Of a stretch of 64,000 nt of DNA, positions 35,417-44,047 are shown in pieces; position 1 is the stretch's first letter; each line of letters begins with the position of its first letter. This DNA is from Microbacterium arborescens. GTDB lineage: Bacteria > Actinomycetota > Actinomycetes > Actinomycetales > Microbacteriaceae. The notes under the pieces are model-generated. The model made no database searches and had not been told where the DNA came from. It worked only from the letters and a program-made list of their open reading frames with translations. The stretch is taken from NCBI RefSeq assembly GCF_030369635.1, contig NZ_CP128474.1, positions 1,302,001 through 1,366,000 of the forward strand, written 5' to 3'. A program made the position numbers and the translations under genes.

Positions 35417-36343
35417 TCAGCCGAAGAGGTGCAGCCCGAGGTCGGCGCTGAGGGCCTCCGCGCCGATACGGCCGCGCACGCTCGTCCCGAGTTCGTCGAG
35501 CGGCGGGCTCACGATCGCGGCTCCGAGCGTTCCGGGCGCAGACATGACGATCGCTCCGGAGACGCTCGACTTCGCCGGGACGCCGACGGCTCGCATCCAC
35601 CGCCCAGATCCGTCATAGACGCCGCACGTGGCCATCACGGCGACGACATCCCGCGCGATCCGTGCGGAGACGACGCGCTCGCCAGTGACGGGGTTCACGC
35701 CGCCCATCGCGAGGGTCGCCCCCATGACGGCCAGGATCTCCGCGTCGACGAGCACGGCGCAGGCGCGCGCGTAGACGGCTACGGCGTCGTCCGCGGTGGC
35801 CTCGAGGGTGCCTTCGTCGCGCATCAGGTGGGCGAGCGCGTGGTTGCGGTCGCCGAGCAGGTGCTCGCTGCGCGAGACGTCGTCGTCGACCTGGAGCGCA
35901 CGGCCCGCGAATGCCGAGAGTCCCGTCACGATCCTGGCAGCACGTTCCTCGGGACCGTCACCGTCGACGAGAGCGCACGTCAGGATCGCGCCGGCGTTGA
36001 CCATCGGATTCGGGGGTCGTCCCGTGCCGCTCTCGAGCTTGATCGCATCGAACGCCTCACCCGTCGGCTCGATGCCCAGGCGATCGAGAGCGCCCCCGTC
36101 GGTGTCGGCGAGGGCGAGCGCGAAGAGGAACGGTTTGACGGCCGACTGGATGCTGAAACGCTTCGTACCGTCGGCCGACGAACGGACCGAGCCATCGGGC
36201 AAGGCGAGAGCGATCGCGCACAGGTGTTGGTCGGCTCCGGCGAGCTCGGGGATGCTCGTGGAGCGTTCGCCGGCCCGTTCGGGAAGGAGCCGCCGACGCA
36301 ACGCGTCGAGGTCGTATTCGCGGGGATCGTCGGCTGCGCTCAC
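35417..36343 (-). CDS. glsA: Glutaminase
   Basis: 308-residue serine-dependent glutaminase of the beta-lactamase-like fold, converting glutamine to glutamate and ammonia. The nucleophile motif is S67-A-V-K70 (FSIQSAVKPF); RPPNPMVNAGAI and the C-terminal SGAIVMSAPGTLGAAIVSPPLD match the family. The GTG start lies 4 nt after the def stop, so it is likely co-transcribed with deformylase. An arginine-rich upstream reading in the same frame is antisense artefact. Confidence 0.94.
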   Translation of the reverse strand: MSAADDPREYDLDALRRRLLPERAGERSTSIPELAGADQHLCAIALALPDGSVRSSADGTKRFSIQSAVKPFLFALALADTDGGALDRLGIEPTGEAFDAIKLESGTGRPPNPMVNAGAILTCALVDGDGPEERAARIVTGLSAFAGRALQVDDDVSRSEHLLGDRNHALAHLMRDEGTLEATADDAVAVYARACAVLVDAEILAVMGATLAMGGVNPVTGERVVSARIARDVVAVMATCGVYDGSGRWMRAVGVPAKSSVSGAIVMSAPGTLGAAIVSPPLDELGTSVRGRIGAEALSADLGLHLFG

Positions 36344-36347
36344 GTGG

Positions 36348-36914
36348 TCAGGCGTCCAGGTCGTCGACGCCCGGCATCCAGGCGACGCCCGGACGACCCC
36401 ATCCGCGCTTCTTCGCGATCTTCTGCGTCGTCTTCCAATCGGAGTCGTCGAGACGATCGATGTAGAGGATGCCGTCGAGGTGATCGAACTCGTGCTGCAT
36501 GATGCGGGCGCGCCAGCCGTCGACGCGGATCTCGACGGGGGAGCCGGTGAGGTCGGTGCCCGTGACGAGAACCTCGTCGGAGCGGCGCAGCGGGAACCGT
36601 TCGCCGGGGAAGGAGAGACAGCCCTCCGACTCGTCGTCGGGGTCGGGGGAGCCGGGCTCGAGCGGGCGCATCCAGAGCTCGGGGTTGATGATCTCACCGC
36701 GCCACGCCTGACCGTCGTCGTCTTGGTACGTGTAGACATAGATGCGCAGGCCGACGCCCACCTGGGGCGCCGCGAGCCCGACTCCGGGGGCGGCGTCCAT
36801 CGTGTCGTACATGTCCGTCACGAGCTGACGGATCTCGTCCGTGATCTCGGTGACGGGCTCGGCGGGGGCGTGCAACACGGGGTCGCCCATGATGCGAATC
36901 GGAAGAACGGGCAC
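36348..36914 (-). CDS. def: Peptide deformylase
   Basis: 188-residue iron or zinc hydrolase removing the N-formyl group from nascent proteins. Motif 1 GVGLAAPQ (44-51), motif 2 EGCLS with metal ligand Cys99, and motif 3 H141-EFD-H145 are all present. A GTG start with TAGGCT 6 nt upstream predicts leaderless mRNA. Divergent from the transporter at 36958 with 43 bp between starts. No methionyl-tRNA formyltransferase gene is adjacent. Confidence 0.96.
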   Translation of the reverse strand: MPVLPIRIMGDPVLHAPAEPVTEITDEIRQLVTDMYDTMDAAPGVGLAAPQVGVGLRIYVYTYQDDDGQAWRGEIINPELWMRPLEPGSPDPDDESEGCLSFPGERFPLRRSDEVLVTGTDLTGSPVEIRVDGWRARIMQHEFDHLDGILYIDRLDDSDWKTTQKIAKKRGWGRPGVAWMPGVDDLDA

Positions 36915-36920
36915 GTTGCG

Positions 36921-36926
36921 AGCCTA
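36921..36926 (-). promoter_or_regulatory. -10 box, leaderless def transcript
   Basis: TAGGCT, 6 nt before the GTG at 36914. Confidence 0.65.
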
Positions 36927-36945
36927 ATCGAGCCCGCATCGCCGT

Positions 36946-36951
36946 TATGGT
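36946..36951 (+). promoter_or_regulatory. -10 box, leaderless transporter transcript
   Basis: TATGGT, 6 nt before the GTG at 36958; 19 bp from the opposing def -10. Confidence 0.55.
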
Positions 36952-36957
36952 CGATAG

Positions 36958-37950
36958 GTGATTCCGTTTGTCGCGTCCCTCGATGACGTCACCGATCAGC
37001 TGATCGGAGTCTTCCGCGAACCCAGAATCCTCATCGGAATCCCGCTCGCGCTGCTCGGCGCCGTGTTCATGTCCTTCGGGGCGCTCTACCAGCACCGGGG
37101 TGTGCAGAAGGTCGAGAGGCTCACCAACTCGTCCGGCAGCGCGGGCCTGAACGGTTCGCAGCTGCTGAGCCTCCTCAAGCGTCCGTCGTGGGTGGTCGGC
37201 ACCGTCATGCTGGGTCTGGCGATCGTGTGCCAGCTCGCCGCCCTCACCTTCGCCCCGCTCATCCTCGTGCAGCCGCTCGGCGCCATCTCGCTCGTCATCA
37301 CCACTCTGCTCAATGCGCGGATCACGGGCGTCAAGCCCACCCGACGGTCGGTCCTCTCGATCATCCTGTGCGTCGGGGGCATCCTCGCGTTCGTCACGGT
37401 TGCGGCGCTCGTCGCAACAGAAGAGCCGATCGACCAGGGACAGCTCATCACGATCCTCGCCCTGCTCGCCGGCGTGCTGCTCATCTCGGCAGTGGTCTGG
37501 ATGCTCGTACGCAAGGGGGCGAAGCCGCTCTTCTACATCGCAGCCTCGGGCATCATCTACGGCTTCGTCGCGACCCTGGCGAAGGTCGTCATCTCCCGCA
37601 TCCAGAACGGCGACTTCGAGTGGCTGACGCTGCTGTGCCTCGTCGGTCTGATCACGGCCACGGCGGTCGGGGCCTACTTCGTCCAGACGGCCTACTCCGT
37701 CGGTCCGCCCGATCTCGTGATCGCAGGCCTCACCGTCATCGACCCGATCGTCGCCGTCATCATCGGCATCGTCATCCTCCGCGAGGCAGCGACGGCACCC
37801 TGGCCGGCGTTCGTCGGATTCGTCGTCGCGGGTGCCATCGCGGTGTACGGAGTCACGTCCCTCGCGCGGAACCACCCCCAGGTCGTGCTCGACAGTCAGC
37901 AGCTGCCGATACCGCGGGGCAGCAAGGGCCGTCTCCGCGACGACGACTGA
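36958..37950 (+). CDS. DMT-superfamily (EamA/NIPA-like) membrane transporter
   Basis: 330 residues with nine or ten hydrophobic helices. It shows the DMT hallmarks: LGAVFMSFGALYQHRGVQKVE near the N-terminus, PLILVQPLGAISLVITTLLNA in the middle, and DPIVAVIIGIVILREAATA followed by a final helix. The short charged C-terminus ends PRGSKGRLRDDD. Substrate not predictable; NIPA-like members carry Mg2+, EamA members export metabolites. The GTG start is supported by the -10 spacing. Confidence 0.88.
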   Translation: MIPFVASLDDVTDQLIGVFREPRILIGIPLALLGAVFMSFGALYQHRGVQKVERLTNSSGSAGLNGSQLLSLLKRPSWVVGTVMLGLAIVCQLAALTFAPLILVQPLGAISLVITTLLNARITGVKPTRRSVLSIILCVGGILAFVTVAALVATEEPIDQGQLITILALLAGVLLISAVVWMLVRKGAKPLFYIAASGIIYGFVATLAKVVISRIQNGDFEWLTLLCLVGLITATAVGAYFVQTAYSVGPPDLVIAGLTVIDPIVAVIIGIVILREAATAPWPAFVGFVVAGAIAVYGVTSLARNHPQVVLDSQQLPIPRGSKGRLRDDD

Positions 37951-37982
37951 GCCGCGGCACCGACGCCGTGCGGTCCGCGCGC

Positions 37983-37988
37983 TAGGCT
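37983..37988 (+). promoter_or_regulatory. -10 box of the CAT-anticodon tRNA
   Basis: TAGGCT, predicting a transcript start at about 37995, 5 nt before the tRNA. Confidence 0.65.
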
Positions 37989-37999
37989 CGTTACGACAG

Positions 38000-38073
38000 G
38001 GGGCGGTGGCCAAGCTGGTCAAGGCAGCGGGCTCATAACCCGACGATCGTGGGTTCAAGTCCCACCCGCCCTA
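38000..38073 (+). tRNA. tRNA with CAT anticodon (Met, possibly initiator or Ile2)
   Basis: 74-nt cloverleaf; anticodon CAT at 38034-38036. The anticodon stem has three G-C pairs next to the loop (GGG/CCC), an initiator trait, but the 11:24 pair is C-G and the first acceptor pair is G-T rather than the usual C-A mismatch, which are elongator traits. There is a G-A mismatch at 27:43. Lysidine-modified tRNA-Ile2 cannot be excluded. CCA is not encoded. Confidence 0.93.
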
Positions 38074-38076
38074 CAC

Positions 38077-38106
38077 GCGAATGGCCGCCCGCGGGCGGCC
38101 ATTCGC
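38077..38106 (+). terminator. Terminator after the CAT tRNA
   Basis: Perfect 30-nt palindrome: 14-bp arms GCGAATGGCCGCCC and GGGCGGCCATTCGC around a GC dinucleotide, starting 4 nt after the tRNA. It also faces the stop of the small minus-strand gene at 38125. Confidence 0.85.
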
Positions 38107-38124
38107 ATGCGGAGGTGTGCGGCG

Positions 38125-38316
38125 TCAGGGGTGCGTGATCGCGGGGTCCTGCGGGAAGCCGGTGTTGTCGTCGCCGGCCTCGAGATCGATGTCACCCCGG
38201 TCGGAGCCGGCGCGCGCCGCATCGGCCTTGACCTCGTCGCTGGCGGCATCGGTCGGTGCGGCGTCGTCGGCGTGCGCGTCATCGGCGTCGCGGTGGTGGG
38301 GAGTGCTGTCGGACAT
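38125..38316 (-). CDS. Small acidic hypothetical protein
   Basis: 63 residues, very rich in Asp, Ala and His (MSDSTPHHRDADDAHADDAA...), no cysteine, no membrane segment; likely disordered. AAAGGA sits 6 nt before the ATG, a good Shine-Dalgarno, which is the main reason to accept the gene. The C-terminus ends GFPQDPAITHP. No function is recognised. It could be a stress or metal-buffering protein, but nothing in the sequence proves this. Confidence 0.65.
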   Translation of the reverse strand: MSDSTPHHRDADDAHADDAAPTDAASDEVKADAARAGSDRGDIDLEAGDDNTGFPQDPAITHP

Positions 38317-38414
38317 GCGGCATCCTTTCCTCGGTATGTGACGTCCAGCCTGTCGGCCGCCTCCTCCGCGGGGAAGGCGCTTGACATCGGATGGCGGTCA
38401 AAATCGTGACACGG

Positions 38415-38444
38415 TTGTGATTCTCCAGGTTCGTACGCGATAAT
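38415..38444 (+). promoter_or_regulatory. Promoter of the DUF3145 gene
   Basis: TTGTGA (38415-38420), 18-bp spacer, GATAAT (38439-38444), about 76 nt before the ATG. It is the clearest -35/-10 pair in the window. Confidence 0.6.
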
Positions 38445-38520
38445 CGACGCCATAACCGAACAACGCCGGCATCCGGGCTCAGGTCGTAGGGGAAGACGTA
38501 CCTGATGAAACGGAGAAGTC

Positions 38521-39024
38521 ATGGCGACACCACAGGCGCGTGGAGTGATCTTCATCCACTCCGCGCCACGCGCGTTGTGCCCGCACCTCGAGTGGGCGGC
38601 AGGACGCGCGCTCGGCCGCGCGGTCAGCTTCGACTGGGAAGACCAGCCGGTGCTCGACGGCAGCCGCCGCGCGGAGTTCTATTGGGAAGGCCCCGCCGGA
38701 ACCGGTGCTGCGCTCGCGACCGCGATACGCGGCTGGGAGCATCTGCGATTCGAGGTGTCGGAAGATCCGACGCCGCGCAGTGACGGGGGGCGGTGGATGC
38801 ACACGCCGAGCCTCGGCATCCACTACGCCCAGACCGATGCGTCGGGCAATGTCGTGATCGGCGAGGACCGCATCCGCTACGCCGTCGAGATCGCGGCCGG
38901 CGACGCCCGTGAGCTCCAGCGCGAGCTCGACGTCGCCCTCGGGGCAGCCTGGGACGAAGAACTCGAGCCGTTCCGTCACGCAGGCGACGACGCTGCCGTC
39001 GTGTGGCTCCACAAGGTCGGCTGA
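38521..39024 (+). CDS. DUF3145 family protein
   Basis: 167-residue soluble protein beginning MATPQARGVIFIHSAPRALC and including WAAGRALGRAVSFDWEDQP, RFEVSEDPTPRSDGGRWMHTPSLG and a C-terminal DDAAVVWLHKVG, the DUF3145 pattern restricted to Actinobacteria. GGAGAAGTC leads into the ATG. The function is unknown. It is convergent with fabF and shares a bidirectional terminator with it. No catalytic motif is evident. Confidence 0.9.
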   Translation: MATPQARGVIFIHSAPRALCPHLEWAAGRALGRAVSFDWEDQPVLDGSRRAEFYWEGPAGTGAALATAIRGWEHLRFEVSEDPTPRSDGGRWMHTPSLGIHYAQTDASGNVVIGEDRIRYAVEIAAGDARELQRELDVALGAAWDEELEPFRHAGDDAAVVWLHKVG

Positions 39025-39127
39025 CACGCGACCACACAGACCCAGTCGGCCCGTGCGTCCGTACCGAGCCCCGGTGGAATGATCCCGGGGGACGGGAGCA
39101 CGTACGGGACGGCTGACCCGAAAAAAG

Positions 39128-39164
39128 AACAGGCCCCCGCAGAGCGCGTCCGCGGGGGCCTGTT
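39128..39164. terminator. Bidirectional terminator between DUF3145 and fabF
   Basis: AACAGGCCCCCGC (39128-39140) pairs perfectly with GCGGGGGCCTGTT (39152-39164). Reading the minus strand out of fabF, the stem is followed by CTTTTTT, a classic U-run; on the plus strand the tail is weaker. Confidence 0.93.
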
Positions 39165-39181
39165 TCGTCGGTAGCTGCGGT

Positions 39182-40420
39182 TCAGGCCGATCGGAACGCG
39201 ACGACCGCGTTGTGGCCGCCGAAACCGAACGAGTTGCTGATCGCCAGGAGGTCACCCTCGCCGAGGCTCTGGGTCTCACCCGACACCCGGAACGGGACGG
39301 CCGGGTCCTGCTCGCTGATGTTGATCGTCGGCGGCGCGATGCGCTCGCGCAGGGCCAGGATCGTGAAGATCGCCTCGAGTGCCCCGGTGCCGCCGAGCAG
39401 GTGACCGGTCGACGCCTTGGTCGCCGAGACGGGAATCTCGTCGATGCGGTCGCCGAAGACGTTGCGCAGCGCCTGGTACTCGTTGGGGTCGCCGACCGGC
39501 GTCGAGGTCGCGTGCGCGTTGATGTGCGCGACGTCGTCGGGCGAGGCGTCCGCCTGCTCGAGAGCCGCGCGGACCGCGCGCGATGCTCCCGCGCCCTCGG
39601 GGTCGTTGGCCGTGATGTGGTACGAGTCGGCGGTGACGCCGCCGCCCACCGCGTAGGCGTAGATCTTCGCGCCTCGAGCCTTGGCGTGCTCCTCGGTCTC
39701 GAGGATGAGCACTCCGGCGCCTTCGCCCATGACGAAGCCGTCGCGGTCGACGCTCGTCGGACGCGAGGCGGTCGCCGGGTCGTCGTTACGACGCGACAGC
39801 GCCTGCATCGACGAGAACGACGCCATCGTGATGGGGTGGATCGCCGACTCGGTGCCACCCGCGATGACGATGTCGGCGAGACCGTCCTGAATATGCTCGA
39901 TCGCGTTCACGATCGACTCGGTGCTCGACGCGCACGCGCTCGCCACGGTGCGGGCGAACGCACGTGCACGGAAATGCAGCGACAGGTTGCCCGCGGCGGC
40001 GTTCGGCATCAGCATCGGGACCGTCATCGGGAGAACCCGGCGCGGCCCCTTCTCGCGAAGCGTGTCCCACGCGTCGAGCAGGGTCCACACCCCGCCGATG
40101 CCGGTCGCGAAGTCGACGCCGAGACGCTCGGGATCGACGTCGGGGCTGCCGGCATCCGCCCAGGCCTCCATCGCCGCGACCATCGCGAACTGCGACGCCG
40201 GGTCGAGGCGCTTGGACACGGGGCGCTCGAGCACGGTCTCGGGTCGCACGATCGCCTCGGCGGCGAAGTGGACCGGGATCTGGTACTTCTCGACCCACTC
40301 GTGCTCGAGTGTGCGCGCGCCGGAACGGCCGGCCAGCAGGCCATCCCAGCTCTCGGGCGCGGTGCCGCCCAGGGGCGACGACGCTCCGATTCCGGTGACG
40401 ACGATTCGCGGGGTGCTCAT
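39182..40420 (-). CDS. fabF: 3-oxoacyl-ACP synthase II
   Basis: 412-residue condensing enzyme of FAS-II elongation. The active-site Cys163 is in ASACASSTESI; the catalytic histidines lie in NAHATSTPVGDPNE and STGHLLGGTGALEA, and FGFGGHNA ends the fold. GAGGAG precedes the ATG by about 4 nt. It is last in the fabD-fabH-acpP-fabF operon and ends in the strongest terminator of the window. Confidence 0.97.
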   Translation of the reverse strand: MSTPRIVVTGIGASSPLGGTAPESWDGLLAGRSGARTLEHEWVEKYQIPVHFAAEAIVRPETVLERPVSKRLDPASQFAMVAAMEAWADAGSPDVDPERLGVDFATGIGGVWTLLDAWDTLREKGPRRVLPMTVPMLMPNAAAGNLSLHFRARAFARTVASACASSTESIVNAIEHIQDGLADIVIAGGTESAIHPITMASFSSMQALSRRNDDPATASRPTSVDRDGFVMGEGAGVLILETEEHAKARGAKIYAYAVGGGVTADSYHITANDPEGAGASRAVRAALEQADASPDDVAHINAHATSTPVGDPNEYQALRNVFGDRIDEIPVSATKASTGHLLGGTGALEAIFTILALRERIAPPTINISEQDPAVPFRVSGETQSLGEGDLLAISNSFGFGGHNAVVAFRSA

Positions 40421-40471
40421 GGATCTCCTCGGTGGAACCCCGGCGGGGGCGTGTGCCCCCGCCGGTGGGGG

Positions 40472-40720
40472 TTACGCCTGGTTGGACGTGATGTAGGTGA
40501 CGGCGTCGCCGACGGTCTTGAGGTTCTTGACCTCTTCGTCGGGGATGGTGACGCTGAACTTCTCCTCGGCGTTGACGACGATCGTCATCATCGAGATCGA
40601 GTCGATGTCGAGGTCGTCCGTGAACGACTTCTCCAGGGCGACCTCGTCGGCCGAGATGCCGGTCTCGTCGGTGATGAGCTCGGCGAGTCCTGCGAGGACC
40701 TCGTCGTTGCTGAATGCCAT
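40472..40720 (-). CDS. acpP: Acyl carrier protein
   Basis: 82-residue acidic carrier. The phosphopantetheine attachment serine is Ser41 in DLDIDSIS, slightly different from the common DSLD motif (Ile in place of Leu), as in other actinobacterial AcpP. It lies between fabH and fabF, so it is the FAS-II carrier rather than a secondary-metabolite one. The holo-ACP synthase gene is not in this window. Confidence 0.97.
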   Translation of the reverse strand: MAFSNDEVLAGLAELITDETGISADEVALEKSFTDDLDIDSISMMTIVVNAEEKFSVTIPDEEVKNLKTVGDAVTYITSNQA

Positions 40721-40795
40721 GGGGTTTCTCCTTGTTATCTCTGGACCGACCCGGACGCGGGCCGCTGTTCAGTCTAGGTGCGGGGGCCCGCCCGA

Positions 40796-41797
40796 TCAGG
40801 GAAGGACGACTACCTGCGCGCCGAAGACGAGCCCCGCCCCGAAGCCGATCTGGAGGGCCAGACCGCCGCTCAGCTCGGGGTTCTCCTCGAGCAGGCGGTG
40901 CGTGGCGAGCGGGATGGACGCCGCCGACGTGTTGCCGGTGGTCTCGATGTCGCGACCGATCGCGACGGTCTCGGGCAAGCCGAGCTGCTTGGCGAACTCG
41001 TCGATGATGCGCATGTTCGCCTGGTGCGGGATGAACGCGGCGAGGTCGCCTGCCTGAATGCCCGCTTCTTCGAGCGCGCGGCGGGCGACCTTGACCATCT
41101 CCCAGACGGCCCAGCGGAACACCGTCGGTCCCTCCTGGCGCAGCGTCGGCCACGGTGCGGTGCCGTCGCGGAATTCCACGAGCGTGTGGTTCATGCCGAC
41201 CGCGTCGGCCTTGGACCCGTCCGAGCCCCAGACGGTCGGGCCGATGCCCGGGGTATCGCTGGGACCGATGATCGCGGCGCCTGCGCCGTCGCCGAGCAGG
41301 AACGAGATCGTGCGGTCGGTCGGGTCGACGATGTCGCTGAGCTTCTCCGCGCCCACGACGGCGACGTAGCGTGCCGCGCCGGCGCGCACCAGCGCATCGG
41401 CCTGCGTGACCCCGTACGAGAAGCCGGCGCACGCCGCGTTGACGTCGTAGGCCGCCGCGGGGTTCGCCCCGACGCGGTCTGCGACGATCGCCGAGACCGA
41501 CGGCGTCTGCTTGGGGTTCGAGATCGTCGAGACGATCACGGCGTCGACCTGATCGGCGGGCACGCCGCTGCGCCGGATGGCCTCGGCCACGGCGTCGGCG
41601 GCGAGGTCGATGACCGTGGTGTCCTTATCGGCGCGGACGCGGGTCACGATGCCGGTTCGCTGGCGGATCCACTCGTCACTCGAGTCGATGGGGCCGACGA
41701 GGTCGTCGTTCGGCACCGCGTTCTGGCCGCGCGCGGCGCCGTAGGCGTAGATGCGGGTGTGGGCGGGGCCGGTGGCCTGGCGAATGGCGGCGGTCAT
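40796..41797 (-). CDS. fabH: 3-oxoacyl-ACP synthase III
   Basis: 333 residues; starts fatty acid synthesis by condensing acyl-CoA with malonyl-ACP. The catalytic triad is Cys123 (NAACAGFS), His in FIPHQANMRI and Asn in TTGNTSAAS. In actinobacteria FabH prefers branched primers, fitting iso/anteiso membrane lipids, though that is inferred. The ATG overlaps the fabD stop (ATGA), and an unrelated upstream reading is rejected. Confidence 0.96.
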   Translation of the reverse strand: MTAAIRQATGPAHTRIYAYGAARGQNAVPNDDLVGPIDSSDEWIRQRTGIVTRVRADKDTTVIDLAADAVAEAIRRSGVPADQVDAVIVSTISNPKQTPSVSAIVADRVGANPAAAYDVNAACAGFSYGVTQADALVRAGAARYVAVVGAEKLSDIVDPTDRTISFLLGDGAGAAIIGPSDTPGIGPTVWGSDGSKADAVGMNHTLVEFRDGTAPWPTLRQEGPTVFRWAVWEMVKVARRALEEAGIQAGDLAAFIPHQANMRIIDEFAKQLGLPETVAIGRDIETTGNTSAASIPLATHRLLEENPELSGGLALQIGFGAGLVFGAQVVVLP

Positions 41798-42711
41798 GCG
41801 GCACCTCCGGAGATGAGAGCGGATGCGGCGGCGAGGTCGTCGGGGGTCTTCACGGCGACCGAGGGCACACCGCGCAGAGCGCGCTTCGCGAGACCCACGA
41901 GGGTGCCGGCGGGCGCGAACTCGATGATGCCGGTCACCCCGTGCTCGGCGAACGAGGACATGCAGAGATCCCAGCGCACGGGTGAGGCGACCTGAGTGAC
42001 CAGCCGGTCGAGCGCCTCGCGGCCGTCGCTGACGACGGCGCCGTCGCGGTTTGACCACAGGGTGAGGGCGGGATCGCTCACGGAGGTCGCGGATGCCGCC
42101 TCGGCGAGCGTCTCGACCGCCGGTGCCATGTACCGCGTGTGGAACGCGCCGGCGACCTGCAGGGGGATGACCCGGGTCGACGCGACCGGCTCGGCGGCGA
42201 GGTCGGCGAGGGCGTCGAGAGCGCCGGCGGCGACGATCTGGCCGCCGCCGTTGTAGTTGGCCGGAGTGAGGTCGAGTTCGTGGAGGCGAGCGACCACCGC
42301 ATCCTGATCTCCGCCGAGGACGGCGCTCATACCGGTCTGCTCGCGCGTCGCGGCATCCGCCATGGCGCGGCCACGGAGGCCGACCAGCCGCATCGCGTCG
42401 TCGTCGCGGAGCACGCCGGCCGCCGCGAGTGCGGCGATCTCGCCGACGGAGTGGCCGGCTACACCGGCGGGACGCGCAGCTTCACGCACGAGCGCGTCGT
42501 ATGACAGCAGGCTCGCGGCGACGATGAGCGGCTGCGCCACGGCGGTGTCGCGGATGCGGTCGGCATCCCATTCGGTGCCGGCGGCGACGAGGTCGACTCC
42601 GGCGAGGTCGGAGTAGCGCTCGAGGCGCTCGCGCGCGCCCTCCAGCTCGAGCCACGGGGCGAGGAAGCCGGGGGACTGCGACCCCTGCCCGGGGAACACG
42701 GCGATGATCAC
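41794..42711 (-). CDS. fabD: Malonyl-CoA:ACP transacylase
   Basis: 305 residues. GQGSQ (8-12) forms the oxyanion hole and Ser88 in GHSVGE is the nucleophile; the catalytic His is in QVAGAFHTRYMAP. It loads malonyl units onto AcpP. The GTG start (MIIAVFPGQGSQ) has GGAAGGA 7 nt upstream. It is the first gene of the FAS-II operon, separated from the upstream regulator gene by 126 bp that hold a strong palindrome. Confidence 0.97.
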   Translation of the reverse strand: MIIAVFPGQGSQSPGFLAPWLELEGARERLERYSDLAGVDLVAAGTEWDADRIRDTAVAQPLIVAASLLSYDALVREAARPAGVAGHSVGEIAALAAAGVLRDDDAMRLVGLRGRAMADAATREQTGMSAVLGGDQDAVVARLHELDLTPANYNGGGQIVAAGALDALADLAAEPVASTRVIPLQVAGAFHTRYMAPAVETLAEAASATSVSDPALTLWSNRDGAVVSDGREALDRLVTQVASPVRWDLCMSSFAEHGVTGIIEFAPAGTLVGLAKRALRGVPSVAVKTPDDLAAASALISGGAA

Positions 42712-42781
42712 TGTTACATCCTTCCAAGTTCAGCAGCTCGACCGCTGGCGACGATGTCACAACAATGCGGCGAACCTTTGT

Positions 42782-42799
42782 GTCGACCGTACAGTCGAC
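42782..42799 (-). promoter_or_regulatory. Candidate FasR operator palindrome
   Basis: GTCGAC-CGTACA-GTCGAC, matching its own reverse complement at 16 of 18 positions, in the middle of the fasR-fabD gap, 71 bp before the fabD start. Confidence 0.55.
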
Positions 42800-42837
42800 G
42801 ATCGTGAGTGCGGCTCCGGCTCTCCGGCTGCGTGTCG

Positions 42838-44040
42838 TCAGCTCCGGCGCGACTGCGGCGTACGCCGCCTCGTGAGGTCGTTGCCGATGGAGCCCAGGAT
42901 GAGTGCGGTCTGCAGGATCAGCGCCTCGCGAGGGCCGGTGGCGTCCCATCCGATGACGTCCGAGACGCGCTTCAAGCGGTACCGCACGGTGTTCGGATGG
43001 ACGAAGAGCTCACGTGCGGTGGCTTCGAGGGAGCGCCCGTTGTCGAGGTAGCTCCACAAGGTCGCGACGAGGTCGGGCGAATGCGCCAGCAGCGGACGGT
43101 AGATGCGCTCGACCAGGGTGGCCTTGGCGACGGGGTCGCCGGCCAGCGCGCGCTCGGGCAGCAGATCATCCGCCTCGACCGGGCGCGGGGCGTGACGCCA
43201 GGCGCTCGCGACCGCGAAGCCGGCCAGGGCGGCGCGGGCGCTCTGGCTCGCGTCGACCAGCGCGGGCACGGTGGGTCCGAGCACCAGATGGCCGGGTCCG
43301 AAGCCCGGCTCGAGTCGGGCCGCGATCTCGAGGAAGGTCAACTCGGGCACCGGTTCGACGCGGCCCGGCAGATCGGCGCGTCCGATCACGAGCACCAAGC
43401 GCAATCCTTGAACGCCGACGAGGACGTCGACGCCCATCTTGCGCGCGGCCCGGCGCAGCTGGTCGACGTCGAACTGCGGGGGAGTCGTGCCGACGAGGAC
43501 CGCGACCGCGCCGTGCCCGTGCCACCCGAGTGCCGCGATGCGGCTCGGCAGCTCCTCGTCGGTCTCACCCGTCAGGATCGAGTCGACCACGAGGGCTTCG
43601 AGGCGCGCGTCCCACAGCCCGCGGGCCTCCGCCGCGCGGGCGTAGACGTCGGCGGCGGCGAAGGCGACGTCGCGCGAGTACTTCAGGATCGCTTCGCGAA
43701 CGTCGTCGCCCCGGTGCGCCACCCGTTCTTCGGTGACCTCCACCGTGACCCGCACGAGCTGCAGGGTCTGCGTCAGGCTGACGCTGCGCAGCAGCTCGCG
43801 CGGGGCCGCGGCGAAGATGTCGGCGGCGATGCGCGGTGTGGAGGTCGGGTCCTCGTACCACTGGATGAACGAGGTGATGCCCGCCTGCGCGACCAGTCCC
43901 ACAGAGGACCGGCGCGCAGGCGGCATCTCGGCGTACCAGGGCAGCGTCTCCTCGAGGCGATTGATCGTGGCCGTGGCCAGATCACCCGAGATCCGGCGGA
44001 GCCACGCGAGTGTCTCCGCCTTCGAGCTGTCGTCGGTCAC
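42838..44040 (-). CDS. fasR: PucR-family regulator, FasR-like
   Basis: 400 residues with a central GGDEF-like/PucR sensor region and a C-terminal helix-turn-helix (YLDNGRSLEATARELFVHPNTVRYRLKRV). The position immediately upstream of fabD, in the same direction, matches Streptomyces FasR, an activator of the fabD-fabH-acpP-fabF operon. The GTG lies 7 nt after the aceE stop, so it can be co-transcribed with pyruvate dehydrogenase E1, linking acetyl-CoA supply and lipid synthesis. Ligand not known from the sequence. Confidence 0.9.
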   Translation of the reverse strand: MTDDSSKAETLAWLRRISGDLATATINRLEETLPWYAEMPPARRSSVGLVAQAGITSFIQWYEDPTSTPRIAADIFAAAPRELLRSVSLTQTLQLVRVTVEVTEERVAHRGDDVREAILKYSRDVAFAAADVYARAAEARGLWDARLEALVVDSILTGETDEELPSRIAALGWHGHGAVAVLVGTTPPQFDVDQLRRAARKMGVDVLVGVQGLRLVLVIGRADLPGRVEPVPELTFLEIAARLEPGFGPGHLVLGPTVPALVDASQSARAALAGFAVASAWRHAPRPVEADDLLPERALAGDPVAKATLVERIYRPLLAHSPDLVATLWSYLDNGRSLEATARELFVHPNTVRYRLKRVSDVIGWDATGPREALILQTALILGSIGNDLTRRRTPQSRRS

Positions 44041-44047
44041 CGAAGGG

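Noticed and set aside
38381..38386. TTGACA as a -35 of the DUF3145 gene
   Set aside because: No TANNNT box at 16-19 bp downstream; the TTGTGA/GATAAT pair at 38415-38444 fits better.
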